From the NCBI GenBank assembly GCA_965249895.1, contig CBDFNC010000002.1, forward strand, positions 434,001-498,000: a DNA stretch of 64,000 nt, in the 5' to 3' direction. Below the pieces are notes generated by a model that was not told the DNA's origin, did not search any database, and saw only the letters and a list, made by a program, of their open reading frames with translations. The position numbers and the translations under genes are program-made. Source of the DNA: CBDFNC01 sp965249895 (lineage in GTDB: Bacteria > Pseudomonadota > Gammaproteobacteria > Enterobacterales > CBDFNC01). Positions 54,168 to 62,498 of this stretch are shown here, piece by piece. Positions within the stretch are counted from its first letter, which is position 1. Each line of letters begins with the position of its first letter.

Positions 54168-54620
54168 ATGGAAGTATATCGACTTACTCACGCTGATTAT
54201 GTTGACCTAAGTGGTGCTGGTGGTCTCTACGGTTCGGGTCGCTGGCACGAAAAAGGTCACCTTTGTGTTTATACGGCATCATCTCGAGCGCTATCTGTTT
54301 TGGAGCGCTTTGTTCACGAATCTTCAGTGACTCTGCCGAAGCTGAAAATGATGGTTATTTGGATCCCTGACGATATTGCGATAACACGCTATAGCGAACA
54401 GGAGTTACCAAAGGGCTGGGATGCGTTACCGGATACATCCGCGTCCAGGTCGCTCGTAACGTCCTGGTTGGAAGGCAAAGAGCAAGCAGTATTGCAAGTC
54501 CCTTCCGCTATTGTTGGAGATGAGTACAAGCTTATCCTTAATCCGCTGTATTCTGACTTTTCACGGGTGAAGTTGTTGAGACAAGAGATGACTATTACGA
54601 CTCGCGTCTCAAAAAGATGA
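54168..54620 (+). CDS. RES-domain toxin
   Basis: This is a 150-residue RES protein: EVYRLTHADYVDLSGAGGLY with the Arg, GRWHEKGHLCVYTASSRALS, VLERFVHE with the Glu, and VPSAIVGDEYKLILNPL with the Ser, the residues that name the family. RES toxins degrade NAD+. The gene starts 3 nt after the antitoxin stop. Complete and likely functional. Confidence 0.92.
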   Translation: MEVYRLTHADYVDLSGAGGLYGSGRWHEKGHLCVYTASSRALSVLERFVHESSVTLPKLKMMVIWIPDDIAITRYSEQELPKGWDALPDTSASRSLVTSWLEGKEQAVLQVPSAIVGDEYKLILNPLYSDFSRVKLLRQEMTITTRVSKR

Positions 54621-54708
54621 TGCGATAAGCCTCCTTTCTCCTTTTGCTGACTGATGATTTGCTAGGGCCTGTTGATCTTTTCTGTTTGAAATTCACTCAG
54701 TCGTTATT

Positions 54709-54936
54709 TTACATTGATAGCCATACCATAGTGAAAGCCAGGGCAACCATGCTGGCATTGTTCCGCGTCAGCTTATCGACCCTAGTTGCTATTGCTCGAA
54801 AATGCTTGATCCTGGCAAAAGTGTTTTCGACTAAATAACGGTATTTGTACAGACACCAATCAATATCATTATTGCTCTTCTGTGCGTTTTTTCGGCGTGG
54901 GATGTTAGGTGTTAATAGCCATCTAAACTGATCCAC
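54709..54936 (-). pseudogene. IS5-family transposase, C-terminal fragment
   Basis: IPRRKNAQKSNNDIDWCLYK, YRYLVENTFARIKHFRAIAT and NNASMVALAFTMVWL match the end of IS5-type transposases, including the YLVENxFxRLK Glu. The N-terminal catalytic part is absent. Confidence 0.8.
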
Positions 54937-55401
54937 TTGCGGCTTACACCAAGTACAACTCTCTTTGTTTCTCTGTATTAGAGCGGTTGAGGGGAAACTA
55001 CCTTTACTAATGCTTTTGTAATTATCAGTTCAACTGTTTACAGAAACCTTAGGTCTTTCAACTAGTAGTGATTTCTGTTGGCTACCTCCTTCGTCATAGT
55101 CATTAATATCGCTTTATTAATTCTTGTATATCTGTGTCTATGGGCTAGATATGTAATGAATGCTTAGAAGGTTTACTTGGGCTGTCAGCCTAACAGAAGG
55201 CTGCCGGGCTTAATTTATTTCATTTGAGTTGGCATTTGAGTGATACGGAACTATTAAAGTCGAAAAGCAAAAGCAATTAGGTTGTTCAGTTCACAATTCT
55301 TATCTGGAATAGCTTGGTGGCATGACGGCTGTGTTCTGTGGTCAATCTTATTTTTATGCTGATTCAATGGCTTACCTGAATTTTCATGAGGAGCCGGGAA
55401 A
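54937..55401. other. Region upstream of the repeat protein
   Basis: No gene is supported. The right end carries GAGGAG, the ribosome site of the repeat protein, and presumably its promoter. No further IS5 sequence is recognisable. Confidence 0.4.
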
Positions 55402-57219
55402 GTGAGTAGTAAAAAGAGTAAAACCAGGGTAGCGTCAAAAGTGTCCAAGCTTGAGGATCGCATTGCCCCCGGAAGTATAGGTGGGGTGATAGGCGATCTC
55501 GGGGTAGAGGATACCGGGAGCGCACCCGTAGCTGAACCCCCACCTGAATCAGACACTTCGACAGCCTATACGCAAGATTTTCCACCGCCAGCTGACGATA
55601 TGTCTACAGACGAAGCCGCGCCGCCCCCACCAGAAGAATCGCCTTATGATGCCGCATCGGCGGCTGGAAGTACGACTTATCCAGATGGCTCGGTAGAGAG
55701 TTGGGATGGTCAGGGTGGTGGCAGCTGGGATGATGGTCAAGGCAATGTCAGTAGCTGGAGTGCCGACGGCTCTGGCAGTTGGGGCGGTAGTGACGGAAGT
55801 ACTGGCCTATATAACGCGGATGGATCCGGTAGCTGGGCAGGGAGTGATGGTAGCAGCGGTGTTTATAATTCGGATGGTTCAGGTAGCTGGCAAGGGAGTG
55901 ATGGTAGCAGCGGCGGCCATAATTCGGATGGTTCAGGCAGCATGACTTACCCGGATGGTAGCACCGAGAGCTGGGATAACGAAGGAAATATGACATTTAC
56001 CTCAGCAGCCGGAGATACGCTTGCGACAGAGCCTGCGCCGGTGGGCGAAGTGGTGAATGCCGATGGTTCCGTGGATGCGTACCATGGAGACGGCACTTCT
56101 AGTTATACAGATCCAGATGGAACAGCCTATCAATATAATGAGGATGGGTCTGGCAGCGTTGATTATGGCGATGGCAAGATGGAAAGCTGGAATGCCGATG
56201 GCTCAGGCAGTGTGAGTTATCCCGATGGTGCCACCGACAGTTGGGATGGACAGGGGGGCGGTACTTGGGATGATGGTCAAGGCAATACCAGTAGCTGGAG
56301 TTCGGATGGAAGCGGCAGCTTTAGCGGCGCCGATGGCAGCTCGGGCAGCTGGAGTGCTGACGGCTCTTCCAGTTATACCAATACCGATGGCTCAAGTTCG
56401 AACTATAACGCGGAAGATGGCAGCTCTAGTTGGAATGATGGTTTGGGTAATTCAGGCAGTACTAGTGCTGATGGATCAACCACAGAAATCTATAGCGATG
56501 GTACAGCATACAGCTGGAATACCGATGGCAGTGGCAGCAATATCTATGCCGATGGTTCGGTCGAAACCTGGGATGGACTAGGCGGTGGTAGCTGGACCGA
56601 TGGACAGGGCAATACCGGCAGTTGGAATACCGATGGGTCTGGTAGCTGGAGTAGTGCTGATGGCAGCAGTGGCGCCTATTATACGGATGGTACAGGCAGT
56701 ATGACGTATGCCGATGGCAGCACTGAGAGCTGGGACAATCAGGGCAACATGACTTACACCAATGCCGACGGTACTCCTGTTGTTCCCCAGGGAGGCGAGG
56801 GTGAAGTCACTCATCCCGACGGTGCCGTAGATTCTTACCATGACGATGGCGCAAGTGGTCATACAGCAGAAGATGGAACTATCTATGACTATAACGCCGA
56901 TGGTTCGGGCTCCGTTGATTATGGCGATGGCAAGGTGGAAAGCTGGAATGCCGATGGCTCAGGTAATGTGAGTTATCCAGATGGCACTACTGAAAGCTGG
57001 GATGGCCAGGGCGGAGGTAGTTGGAGCGACGTTTACGGTAACACCAATAGCTGGAGTAGCGATGGTAGCGGTAGTTACACCAGCGCAGATGGTAGCTCAG
57101 GCAGCTGGGCAAGCGATGGCACATCTACTCATATTGACGCCGATGGTGCCCAGTGGACATACAATATGGACGGTTCAGGAAGTGTCACTCATCCAGATGG
57201 AGTGACCGAGAAGTGGTAA
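55402..57219 (+). CDS. Asp/Gly/Ser/Trp repeat protein with LEDRIAPG leader, putative export substrate
   Basis: This is a 605-residue acidic protein, GTG start with GAGGAG upstream. Residues 1-16 are Lys/Ser-rich and polar, not a Sec signal. Residues 17-24 read LEDRIAPG, close to the LEDRTVPx signature near the N-terminus of many planctomycete surface proteins. A Pro/Glu-rich segment follows to about 85. The rest is a run of 9-10-residue units of the form YPDGSVESWD, GSGSWGGSD, GSSGVYNSD, probably stacked beta-strands. A larger duplication is visible: SVDYGDGKMESWNADGSGSV (about 250) recurs as SVDYGDGKVESWNADGSGNV (about 510). No Cys. It lies upstream of the M50/HlyD/TolC genes and is their likely cargo (inference). 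Confidence 0.8.
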   Translation: MSSKKSKTRVASKVSKLEDRIAPGSIGGVIGDLGVEDTGSAPVAEPPPESDTSTAYTQDFPPPADDMSTDEAAPPPPEESPYDAASAAGSTTYPDGSVESWDGQGGGSWDDGQGNVSSWSADGSGSWGGSDGSTGLYNADGSGSWAGSDGSSGVYNSDGSGSWQGSDGSSGGHNSDGSGSMTYPDGSTESWDNEGNMTFTSAAGDTLATEPAPVGEVVNADGSVDAYHGDGTSSYTDPDGTAYQYNEDGSGSVDYGDGKMESWNADGSGSVSYPDGATDSWDGQGGGTWDDGQGNTSSWSSDGSGSFSGADGSSGSWSADGSSSYTNTDGSSSNYNAEDGSSSWNDGLGNSGSTSADGSTTEIYSDGTAYSWNTDGSGSNIYADGSVETWDGLGGGSWTDGQGNTGSWNTDGSGSWSSADGSSGAYYTDGTGSMTYADGSTESWDNQGNMTYTNADGTPVVPQGGEGEVTHPDGAVDSYHDDGASGHTAEDGTIYDYNADGSGSVDYGDGKVESWNADGSGNVSYPDGTTESWDGQGGGSWSDVYGNTNSWSSDGSGSYTSADGSSGSWASDGTSTHIDADGAQWTYNMDGSGSVTHPDGVTEKW

Positions 57220-57292
57220 CCATATAATTGACGCCCTGGCTCTGAAGTCGATATTTTGAGCTTGGGCGCTTGATTGCAAAATGTGCTGGTAT

Positions 57293-57325
57293 AGCTCCCG
57301 GTTAGCGGGAGCAGTTTAAACTTTT
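57293..57325 (+). terminator. Stem-loop with T-run after the repeat protein gene
   Basis: GCTCCCG, loop GTTAG, CGGGAGC, followed by AGTTTAAACTTTTT. It is a likely terminator or attenuator separating the highly expressed cargo gene from the export genes; partial readthrough would set their ratio. Confidence 0.65.
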
Positions 57326-57337
57326 TGGAGAATTGAG

Positions 57338-57493
57338 ATGGCTATTCAGCAAGCTGAAATAGAGAGTGTAAAAATTGATGCCGATACAGCAGTACATAGA
57401 GCTAAGGCGCGGGGGGCACAGATCACTGCCGCAAGCCACGCTGCTCGATCCAAGCGACAAATGAATAAACCTCAGCCTCGCACAGGCGCATAG
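57338..57493 (+). CDS. 51-residue basic peptide of unknown function
   Basis: ATG at 57338 with GGAGA upstream. The product is AIQQAEIESVKIDADTAVHR, AKARGAQITAASHAARSKRQ, then MNKPQPRTGA. The first half is helical and mildly acidic, the second basic and rich in Ala/Arg/Lys. No signal peptide, no Cys. Its place between the repeat protein and the export genes suggests a second substrate or a small chaperone. No family recognised. Confidence 0.6.
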   Translation: MAIQQAEIESVKIDADTAVHRAKARGAQITAASHAARSKRQMNKPQPRTGA

Positions 57494-57598
57494 TGCTATA
57501 GGGGTAGTAAAGAGTGATCAGGTGTCTATATCTAATAACAATAGGCGCCTGACTACAATCCCGGGGATCTGGCTTTGTCATAGAGAAGCCGCAGTAAA

Positions 57599-59608
57599 AT
57601 GGAGCCTATGAGACCTGCCAACACCAAGCAAGATAATAATGAAAATTTGCGTGAGCAAATCCTTCAGCTGGAAAAAAACCTTCGCCGTTTGAGTATTTCG
57701 CGACAACTGACATGGGAGTTTGTTGGTCATACCGCAGGCATCAAAGACTTAATCTCCAAGGTTTTTAGTCGTGTCTTATCGGCGCTTGATGCTCAGGCGG
57801 GTTTCCTTTGGATAGCGGATCCTGAGAGCGAACAAAATATCTGTCATTTGGCGGAAGGTGTTCGTAAAGAGCACTTTGTCGGTCTGCGTCAACCTCGCTC
57901 TATTGGAGTTGTAGGTAAGGTTATCGACTCCCAGGAGGCTAAGATAGTACGGGATTGTCGTCAGGATCAAGACTTCTTGCAACATGCCGACAAGCGGATA
58001 CGTCAATTCGCTCGTTCTATGCTCTGTGTGCCGCTGGTTATCGACGGTGAGTCATACGGAGCAATTCAGATCATCAATAAAAAACACGGTATCAACGGTC
58101 AGTTTGATGATGACGATTGCGATCTCGTAAAAGATCTTGTTGTGGTCGCCTCATTGTCGATGAAAAACGCCCGATTGCTGGAAATGGAGAGTCGGGTCAA
58201 GGAGATGAATATCTTGATGACCATCTCTCAAGAGGTGGTAGCAACCTTAGACTTGGATCATGTACTGCATTTGGTGGTTAATAAAACCAATGAGTTGGTG
58301 GATATCAGCCTGGGTGCGATAGCCCTCTGGGATGAGCAAGTGGGGGCGTTGAAACTTAGGGTGTTGTCCGGGGACAACAAACTGGATAGCGAAGACAAAA
58401 AACAGCAAGACTTGCTGTTAATGATGGAGCAAGTGCGAAAGATAGAGCGCAGCTCTTATGTTGCCAGTCTTAGTAGCTATAAAAAAAGTTTGACCAATCC
58501 AGACAATGCCTGGGTTCACTATATGGAATCTCATAGCGTTAACGCTATTTGGTCGACCCCTTTACAGGATGAAGAAGGTAACTTAGGGGTTCTCTGGTTT
58601 GAGAGTGACGTGCCGGGTTTTGTTAACGGTAGCAAAGCCGATCTGCTGTATATATTGGCTACTCAAGCCACACTCGCCCTGCGTAATGCCAGCCTGTTTA
58701 AGAATATTCCCTTCCACAATATATTAACTAACGTTGGGCAAAAGAGCCGAAGGATGGTTTCATCCGGCTGGAAAAAAATGGCGTTAGTACTGGCTATTAT
58801 TGCAGTCGTTGTTACCAGTTTGCATTACCTGCCGGTATTTAGGTGGGTTTCTGGTCAGGCCGTGGTCGAGGCTCGACTGGGGTTGGGGATTTTTCTGCCT
58901 GTGGCCGGGCGAGTCGAAAAGGTCTTCGTTGACGAAGGAGATAGCGTGGTAGCAGGAGACCCGCTTATCCAGCTGGACGGCAGCGTTTTTCGTCTGCTTC
59001 TGGTCGAGGCAGACTCTCAACTCGCGGTATTAGACAGGCAAATAATTGAAGCGAGAGCGGCGAGTGATGCAGCGGCCATGAGCCGGTTCTTAGTAGAGCG
59101 TGAAGGGGTACGTGCTAAGGCGAATAAGGCCAGGGCTGATTTAGCGCAAATAGTGATTAATGCTCCCGTGGATGGTTTAGTGCTGACATCCAGCTTGAGT
59201 GAGCTAAAAGGACGGTTTTTTAACCTGGGAGATGAAATTATGCGGTTAGCTGACCCGCAACATCTGATGGTGATCATTCATATTCCTGAAGTGGACTTGC
59301 TCGATATCCAATTAGGTCAGCAAGTTAAAGGTGTATTAAGAGCCAGGCCAGGAGAATATTTCACCGGCCAGATCCGCCATATTGGTCGCTCCTACGATAT
59401 TCCCAGCACTAGCCTGGAAGCGTCCGCCGAAGTGGAGCCGACTGATGTTCAGACAGGATTTATCGCCGAAGTGGAGAAAATAGACAGTCCTTTTGTACTG
59501 CGTCCTGGCATGACGGGACAGGCGTTAATACATACGCCAAAAACGTCAGTCATTGTCCGATTTTGGCGCAGGATCCGCAATTTTATCTGGTTTAATTTGG
59601 GCTTGTAG
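57599..59608 (+). CDS. GAF-GAF-TM-HlyD membrane fusion protein
   Basis: This is a 669-residue protein. Residues 1-40 are coiled coil. GAF domain 1 covers about 55-200 (LDAQAGFLWIADPESEQN, RSMLCVPLVIDGESYGAIQI) and GAF domain 2 about 215-370 (VDISLGAIALWDEQVGALKL, NAIWSTPLQDEEGNLGVLWF). One transmembrane segment at about 395-415 (MALVLAIIAVVVTSLHYLPV) leads to a periplasmic HlyD-like part: lipoyl halves LPVAGRVEKVFVDEGDSVVA and INAPVDGLVLTSSL around a short hairpin, then a beta-barrel (FVLRPGMTGQALI). Joining cytoplasmic GAF sensors to an export adaptor is unusual. The next gene starts 11 bp later. Confidence 0.88.
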   Translation: MEPMRPANTKQDNNENLREQILQLEKNLRRLSISRQLTWEFVGHTAGIKDLISKVFSRVLSALDAQAGFLWIADPESEQNICHLAEGVRKEHFVGLRQPRSIGVVGKVIDSQEAKIVRDCRQDQDFLQHADKRIRQFARSMLCVPLVIDGESYGAIQIINKKHGINGQFDDDDCDLVKDLVVVASLSMKNARLLEMESRVKEMNILMTISQEVVATLDLDHVLHLVVNKTNELVDISLGAIALWDEQVGALKLRVLSGDNKLDSEDKKQQDLLLMMEQVRKIERSSYVASLSSYKKSLTNPDNAWVHYMESHSVNAIWSTPLQDEEGNLGVLWFESDVPGFVNGSKADLLYILATQATLALRNASLFKNIPFHNILTNVGQKSRRMVSSGWKKMALVLAIIAVVVTSLHYLPVFRWVSGQAVVEARLGLGIFLPVAGRVEKVFVDEGDSVVAGDPLIQLDGSVFRLLLVEADSQLAVLDRQIIEARAASDAAAMSRFLVEREGVRAKANKARADLAQIVINAPVDGLVLTSSLSELKGRFFNLGDEIMRLADPQHLMVIIHIPEVDLLDIQLGQQVKGVLRARPGEYFTGQIRHIGRSYDIPSTSLEASAEVEPTDVQTGFIAEVEKIDSPFVLRPGMTGQALIHTPKTSVIVRFWRRIRNFIWFNLGL

Positions 59609-59619
59609 GGACCCGCACC

Positions 59620-61698
59620 GTGTCCACATTAATTCCGCCGCCACTTAGAGCCGAACTAAAGATCCAGCGACTAGTAGAGCAAGGAGTGGCTGGATATGTC
59701 ATCAAGGAGCCGGATAAACACGAGTATTACCACTTTGACGAAGCGCAATATCAGATGTTGCAGTTGTTTGATGGTAATCATGATCTAACTCGCCTGGTCG
59801 AAACGTTTAATCAGCAGTCAGCCGAGTATGAGTTTGATATCGATGCCTTATCCGAGCTGTATGAAAACTGTCGGGATTATCAGCTGCTTCGACGCACCCG
59901 AGCAGAGCAAAATACAGCCTTGCTGGAATTGATCAGGGAGCAGCGCAAAAAAAAATTACTTCAGGCCAAAGGAGATCTCCTGTTGATGCGATTCCATTTG
60001 CTGGATCCAGACAGGGCATTTAATCATGTTATCGATTCAATTCGCTTCTTATGGACACCAACGGCAGTTCGTATCCAACTGGCCATGATTTTTACTGCTG
60101 TGATCATAGTGCTGCTGCAGGGGGATCGTTTTATCCAGGACTTTCAACGTGTCTATTTGCAAAGTCAGGCTGGAGTTTGGGGCTGGATTAGTATCTGGGT
60201 TATCGCCTTGGTTGCAATCGCGTTGCATGAATGTGGTCATGGATTGACGTGCAAAAAATATGGCGGTGAAGTGCGTGATATGGGCTTTTTGCTGTTGGTT
60301 TTTCAGCCATGTCTCTACTGCAATGTCAACGATGCCTGGTTGTTCGAGCATAAACGGCACAAGATCTATGTCGCTTTGGCTGGCGTATGGGTTGAGATGA
60401 TGTTGGCAGCCTTGGCTGCATTCGTATGGTTTGCCGTTGATGTAGCAAACCCGCTGGGGTTTATTGCTTTTGTATTGATGACGATAGGCACGGCGTCTTC
60501 ACTCCTGATTAACCTTAACCCACTATTGAAGTTTGATGGTTACTATATTCTCACCGATGCCCTCGAGATGAAAAACTTGCGACAGAATTCCCTCGAATGG
60601 TTTTCTTTTGTACTCAAACTTAAGCTACTGCGGATGGAGCTTGACCCACCATTTCATCCCTCACCCAGAGAACGAAAAATCTACTTTGTGTATGGCATGT
60701 TGGTGGTGATCTATATGGTTGCACTCTTGTCGTTCATCGGTTTGATTGGTTATGAGTTTATCTCGGCCCAGTTTGGCTTTTTTGCCAATCTGATGTTTAT
60801 TTATCTTGTAGTCCTCTTGATTAAAAAATTGACAGGTAGCTGGATGCAGACGTTAGGGCAATGGTGTAAAGAGGTGTTCTGGCTCACTTCTTCACGCAAA
60901 CGTATAACACTGGCAGTTGCAACGCTGCTGCTGGTGTTGTTAATTTTTTGGCAGCCAAATATGCGGGTGCATTCGCAAGGCCAAGTTGAGGCTGAGCTTC
61001 AAGTGATCTACGCACCCGAAGATAGTTTTGTCTCCTACCTGGCATATGATCAAAATCGACAGATAACAGCCCGCAAAGGGGAGCCCCTATTGCGGCTTTT
61101 TTCACCGACCCTGACCCTTGAAAAACAGCAGTTGGAAAGTGCGTTACAGGCTTTAGCGATACGGTTACAAGGGGCTATGGCCAGTGAGGATAGCTCAACC
61201 CTGAGTCGATTAGTTATTGAGCAGAAGGTGTTGGCACAAAAATGGCAAAAGCTGTCCAAGCAGATAGCCAGTTTGTCGGTTTATAAACCTGAAGGCCAGT
61301 GGCGGGTTGAGGGGATCCCTCCACAATCTTTACAGGGGCGTTTTATTGCCCAAGGCGACGAGATTATTACCTTAGCCGCTGCACGAAGCCGGCATATAAA
61401 TGTGATTGTCGATCAAAGGGACGTTTACCTGCTTAAATTAGGAGACAGGGGACGGATCCGATTTACCGGTGTCGCTCCAACAATTTATCAGGGGGAAATA
61501 AAACAGATGGCCCCGGTGGCAACCAGAGACGGTATAGAGCAAAGCTTTACCGTAAAAATGGAACTTGACCTCAATGGGCAGCAAGTACCGCCATTGGGGT
61601 TGTCGGCTGATGTGATTATCTTTGGTGAACAACAACCCTTATGGCGGCACTTTCTTCATCGAGTACGCAAGATATTAAGGGCAGATTTATGGTTGTAG
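59620..61698 (+). CDS. M50 site-2-type membrane protease with N-terminal RRE-like and C-terminal HlyD-like regions
   Basis: This is a 692-residue protein, GTG start. Residues 25-95 (VIKEPDKHEYYHFDEAQYQM, LQLFDGNHDLTRLVETFNQQ, ALSELYENCRDYQLL) have the pattern of PqqD-like RiPP recognition elements. The M50 core has HECGH (His203, Glu204, His207), KYGGEVRDMGFLLLVFQPCL, CNVNDAW and LNPLLKFDGYY with Asp306, in several transmembrane segments. From about 440 a single-pass linker leads to a periplasmic HlyD-like region (HSQGQVEAELQVIYAPEDSF, GLSADVIIFGEQQP). It probably recognises, cleaves or hands over the cargo. Overlaps the next gene by 10 nt. RRE assignment is by pattern only. Confidence 0.87.
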   Translation: MSTLIPPPLRAELKIQRLVEQGVAGYVIKEPDKHEYYHFDEAQYQMLQLFDGNHDLTRLVETFNQQSAEYEFDIDALSELYENCRDYQLLRRTRAEQNTALLELIREQRKKKLLQAKGDLLLMRFHLLDPDRAFNHVIDSIRFLWTPTAVRIQLAMIFTAVIIVLLQGDRFIQDFQRVYLQSQAGVWGWISIWVIALVAIALHECGHGLTCKKYGGEVRDMGFLLLVFQPCLYCNVNDAWLFEHKRHKIYVALAGVWVEMMLAALAAFVWFAVDVANPLGFIAFVLMTIGTASSLLINLNPLLKFDGYYILTDALEMKNLRQNSLEWFSFVLKLKLLRMELDPPFHPSPRERKIYFVYGMLVVIYMVALLSFIGLIGYEFISAQFGFFANLMFIYLVVLLIKKLTGSWMQTLGQWCKEVFWLTSSRKRITLAVATLLLVLLIFWQPNMRVHSQGQVEAELQVIYAPEDSFVSYLAYDQNRQITARKGEPLLRLFSPTLTLEKQQLESALQALAIRLQGAMASEDSSTLSRLVIEQKVLAQKWQKLSKQIASLSVYKPEGQWRVEGIPPQSLQGRFIAQGDEIITLAAARSRHINVIVDQRDVYLLKLGDRGRIRFTGVAPTIYQGEIKQMAPVATRDGIEQSFTVKMELDLNGQQVPPLGLSADVIIFGEQQPLWRHFLHRVRKILRADLWL

Positions 61699-62498
61699 TT
61701 GGCATAAGGTGGCTCACTCTGTTGCTGCTACTCTGGCAAGTACCTTTGTGGGCTCAGGTTAACAACCCCTTATTGTCAACGGCCGTACACCTTAGGGGAG
61801 TGGTGGTGCCAGACCAACAAATAAAGATCTCTTTCTCAAGATCGGGATTATTGAGTGAACTGGTGGAAGAGGGCAGCCTGGTGAAAAGCGGGGCTGTGTT
61901 AGCCAGGATCGATACGGCGAAGGCTCAAGCAGAGCTAAAGCAGAGTGAGGCGAAGGTATTTTCGGCGCGGGCGGAGCTTGCCGCCGCCAATCATAGCCTT
62001 AATAAGTTGGTTCGATTGATCCAGGAAAATATCTTGTCTGATATCGCCTTGGTTGAGGCTAAGTTTAGTGTCGATGTTGCGAGGGCAAAGCTCACAGTCA
62101 CTAACGCGCAACTAGAAGTGGCTCGCCAGTCGTTGGCAGATTGCACAATTAAGGCCCCCTTTGATGGTGCTGTGGTTTCGTTAATGAGTAACAAAGGTGA
62201 GTGGGTTAATACGGGTGACCCCTTCGTCGAGTTTGCTGATTTAGCTAACTTAACCCTTTCCCTCGATCTGCCCCTGGAGATGTTTAAGGGCCTGGCAAGA
62301 GATCATCAAACTAAGGTTCTCGCTCAAGGGCGTGAGATTGGCAGCGCCAAAGTGAAACGTATTTTTCCCATGATAGACCCTGCCAGTGGATTGCGTCGGG
62401 TAGTTTGGGTTATCACTCCAAATCAAGGTGAATTGCTATCAGGACGTTATGTCTCGTTGGAGAGCTGGCAAGTGAGAAAAAGGGGAGTCGATGAATAG
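61689..62498 (+). CDS. HlyD/RND-type periplasmic adaptor subunit
   Basis: The ATG at 61689, with AAGGG 7 nt upstream, gives about 269 residues and a signal peptide (IRWLTLLLLLWQVPLWA). It has the lipoyl halves SFSRSGLLSELVEEGSLVKS and IKAPFDGAVVSLMSNKGEWV around a long alpha-hairpin, then beta-barrel strands. It is a membrane-fusion adaptor for the TolC-type channel encoded next, with which it overlaps by 8 nt. An internal frame upstream to 61641 is readthrough into the protease gene. Confidence 0.9.
   Translation: MVVVGIRWLTLLLLLWQVPLWAQVNNPLLSTAVHLRGVVVPDQQIKISFSRSGLLSELVEEGSLVKSGAVLARIDTAKAQAELKQSEAKVFSARAELAAANHSLNKLVRLIQENILSDIALVEAKFSVDVARAKLTVTNAQLEVARQSLADCTIKAPFDGAVVSLMSNKGEWVNTGDPFVEFADLANLTLSLDLPLEMFKGLARDHQTKVLAQGREIGSAKVKRIFPMIDPASGLRRVVWVITPNQGELLSGRYVSLESWQVRKRGVDE

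Noticed and set aside
55402..57219. Calcium-binding RTX toxin with a type I secretion signal
   Set aside because: The units are not GGxGxDxUx nonapeptides, there is no typical C-terminal signal, and no ABC exporter is nearby.
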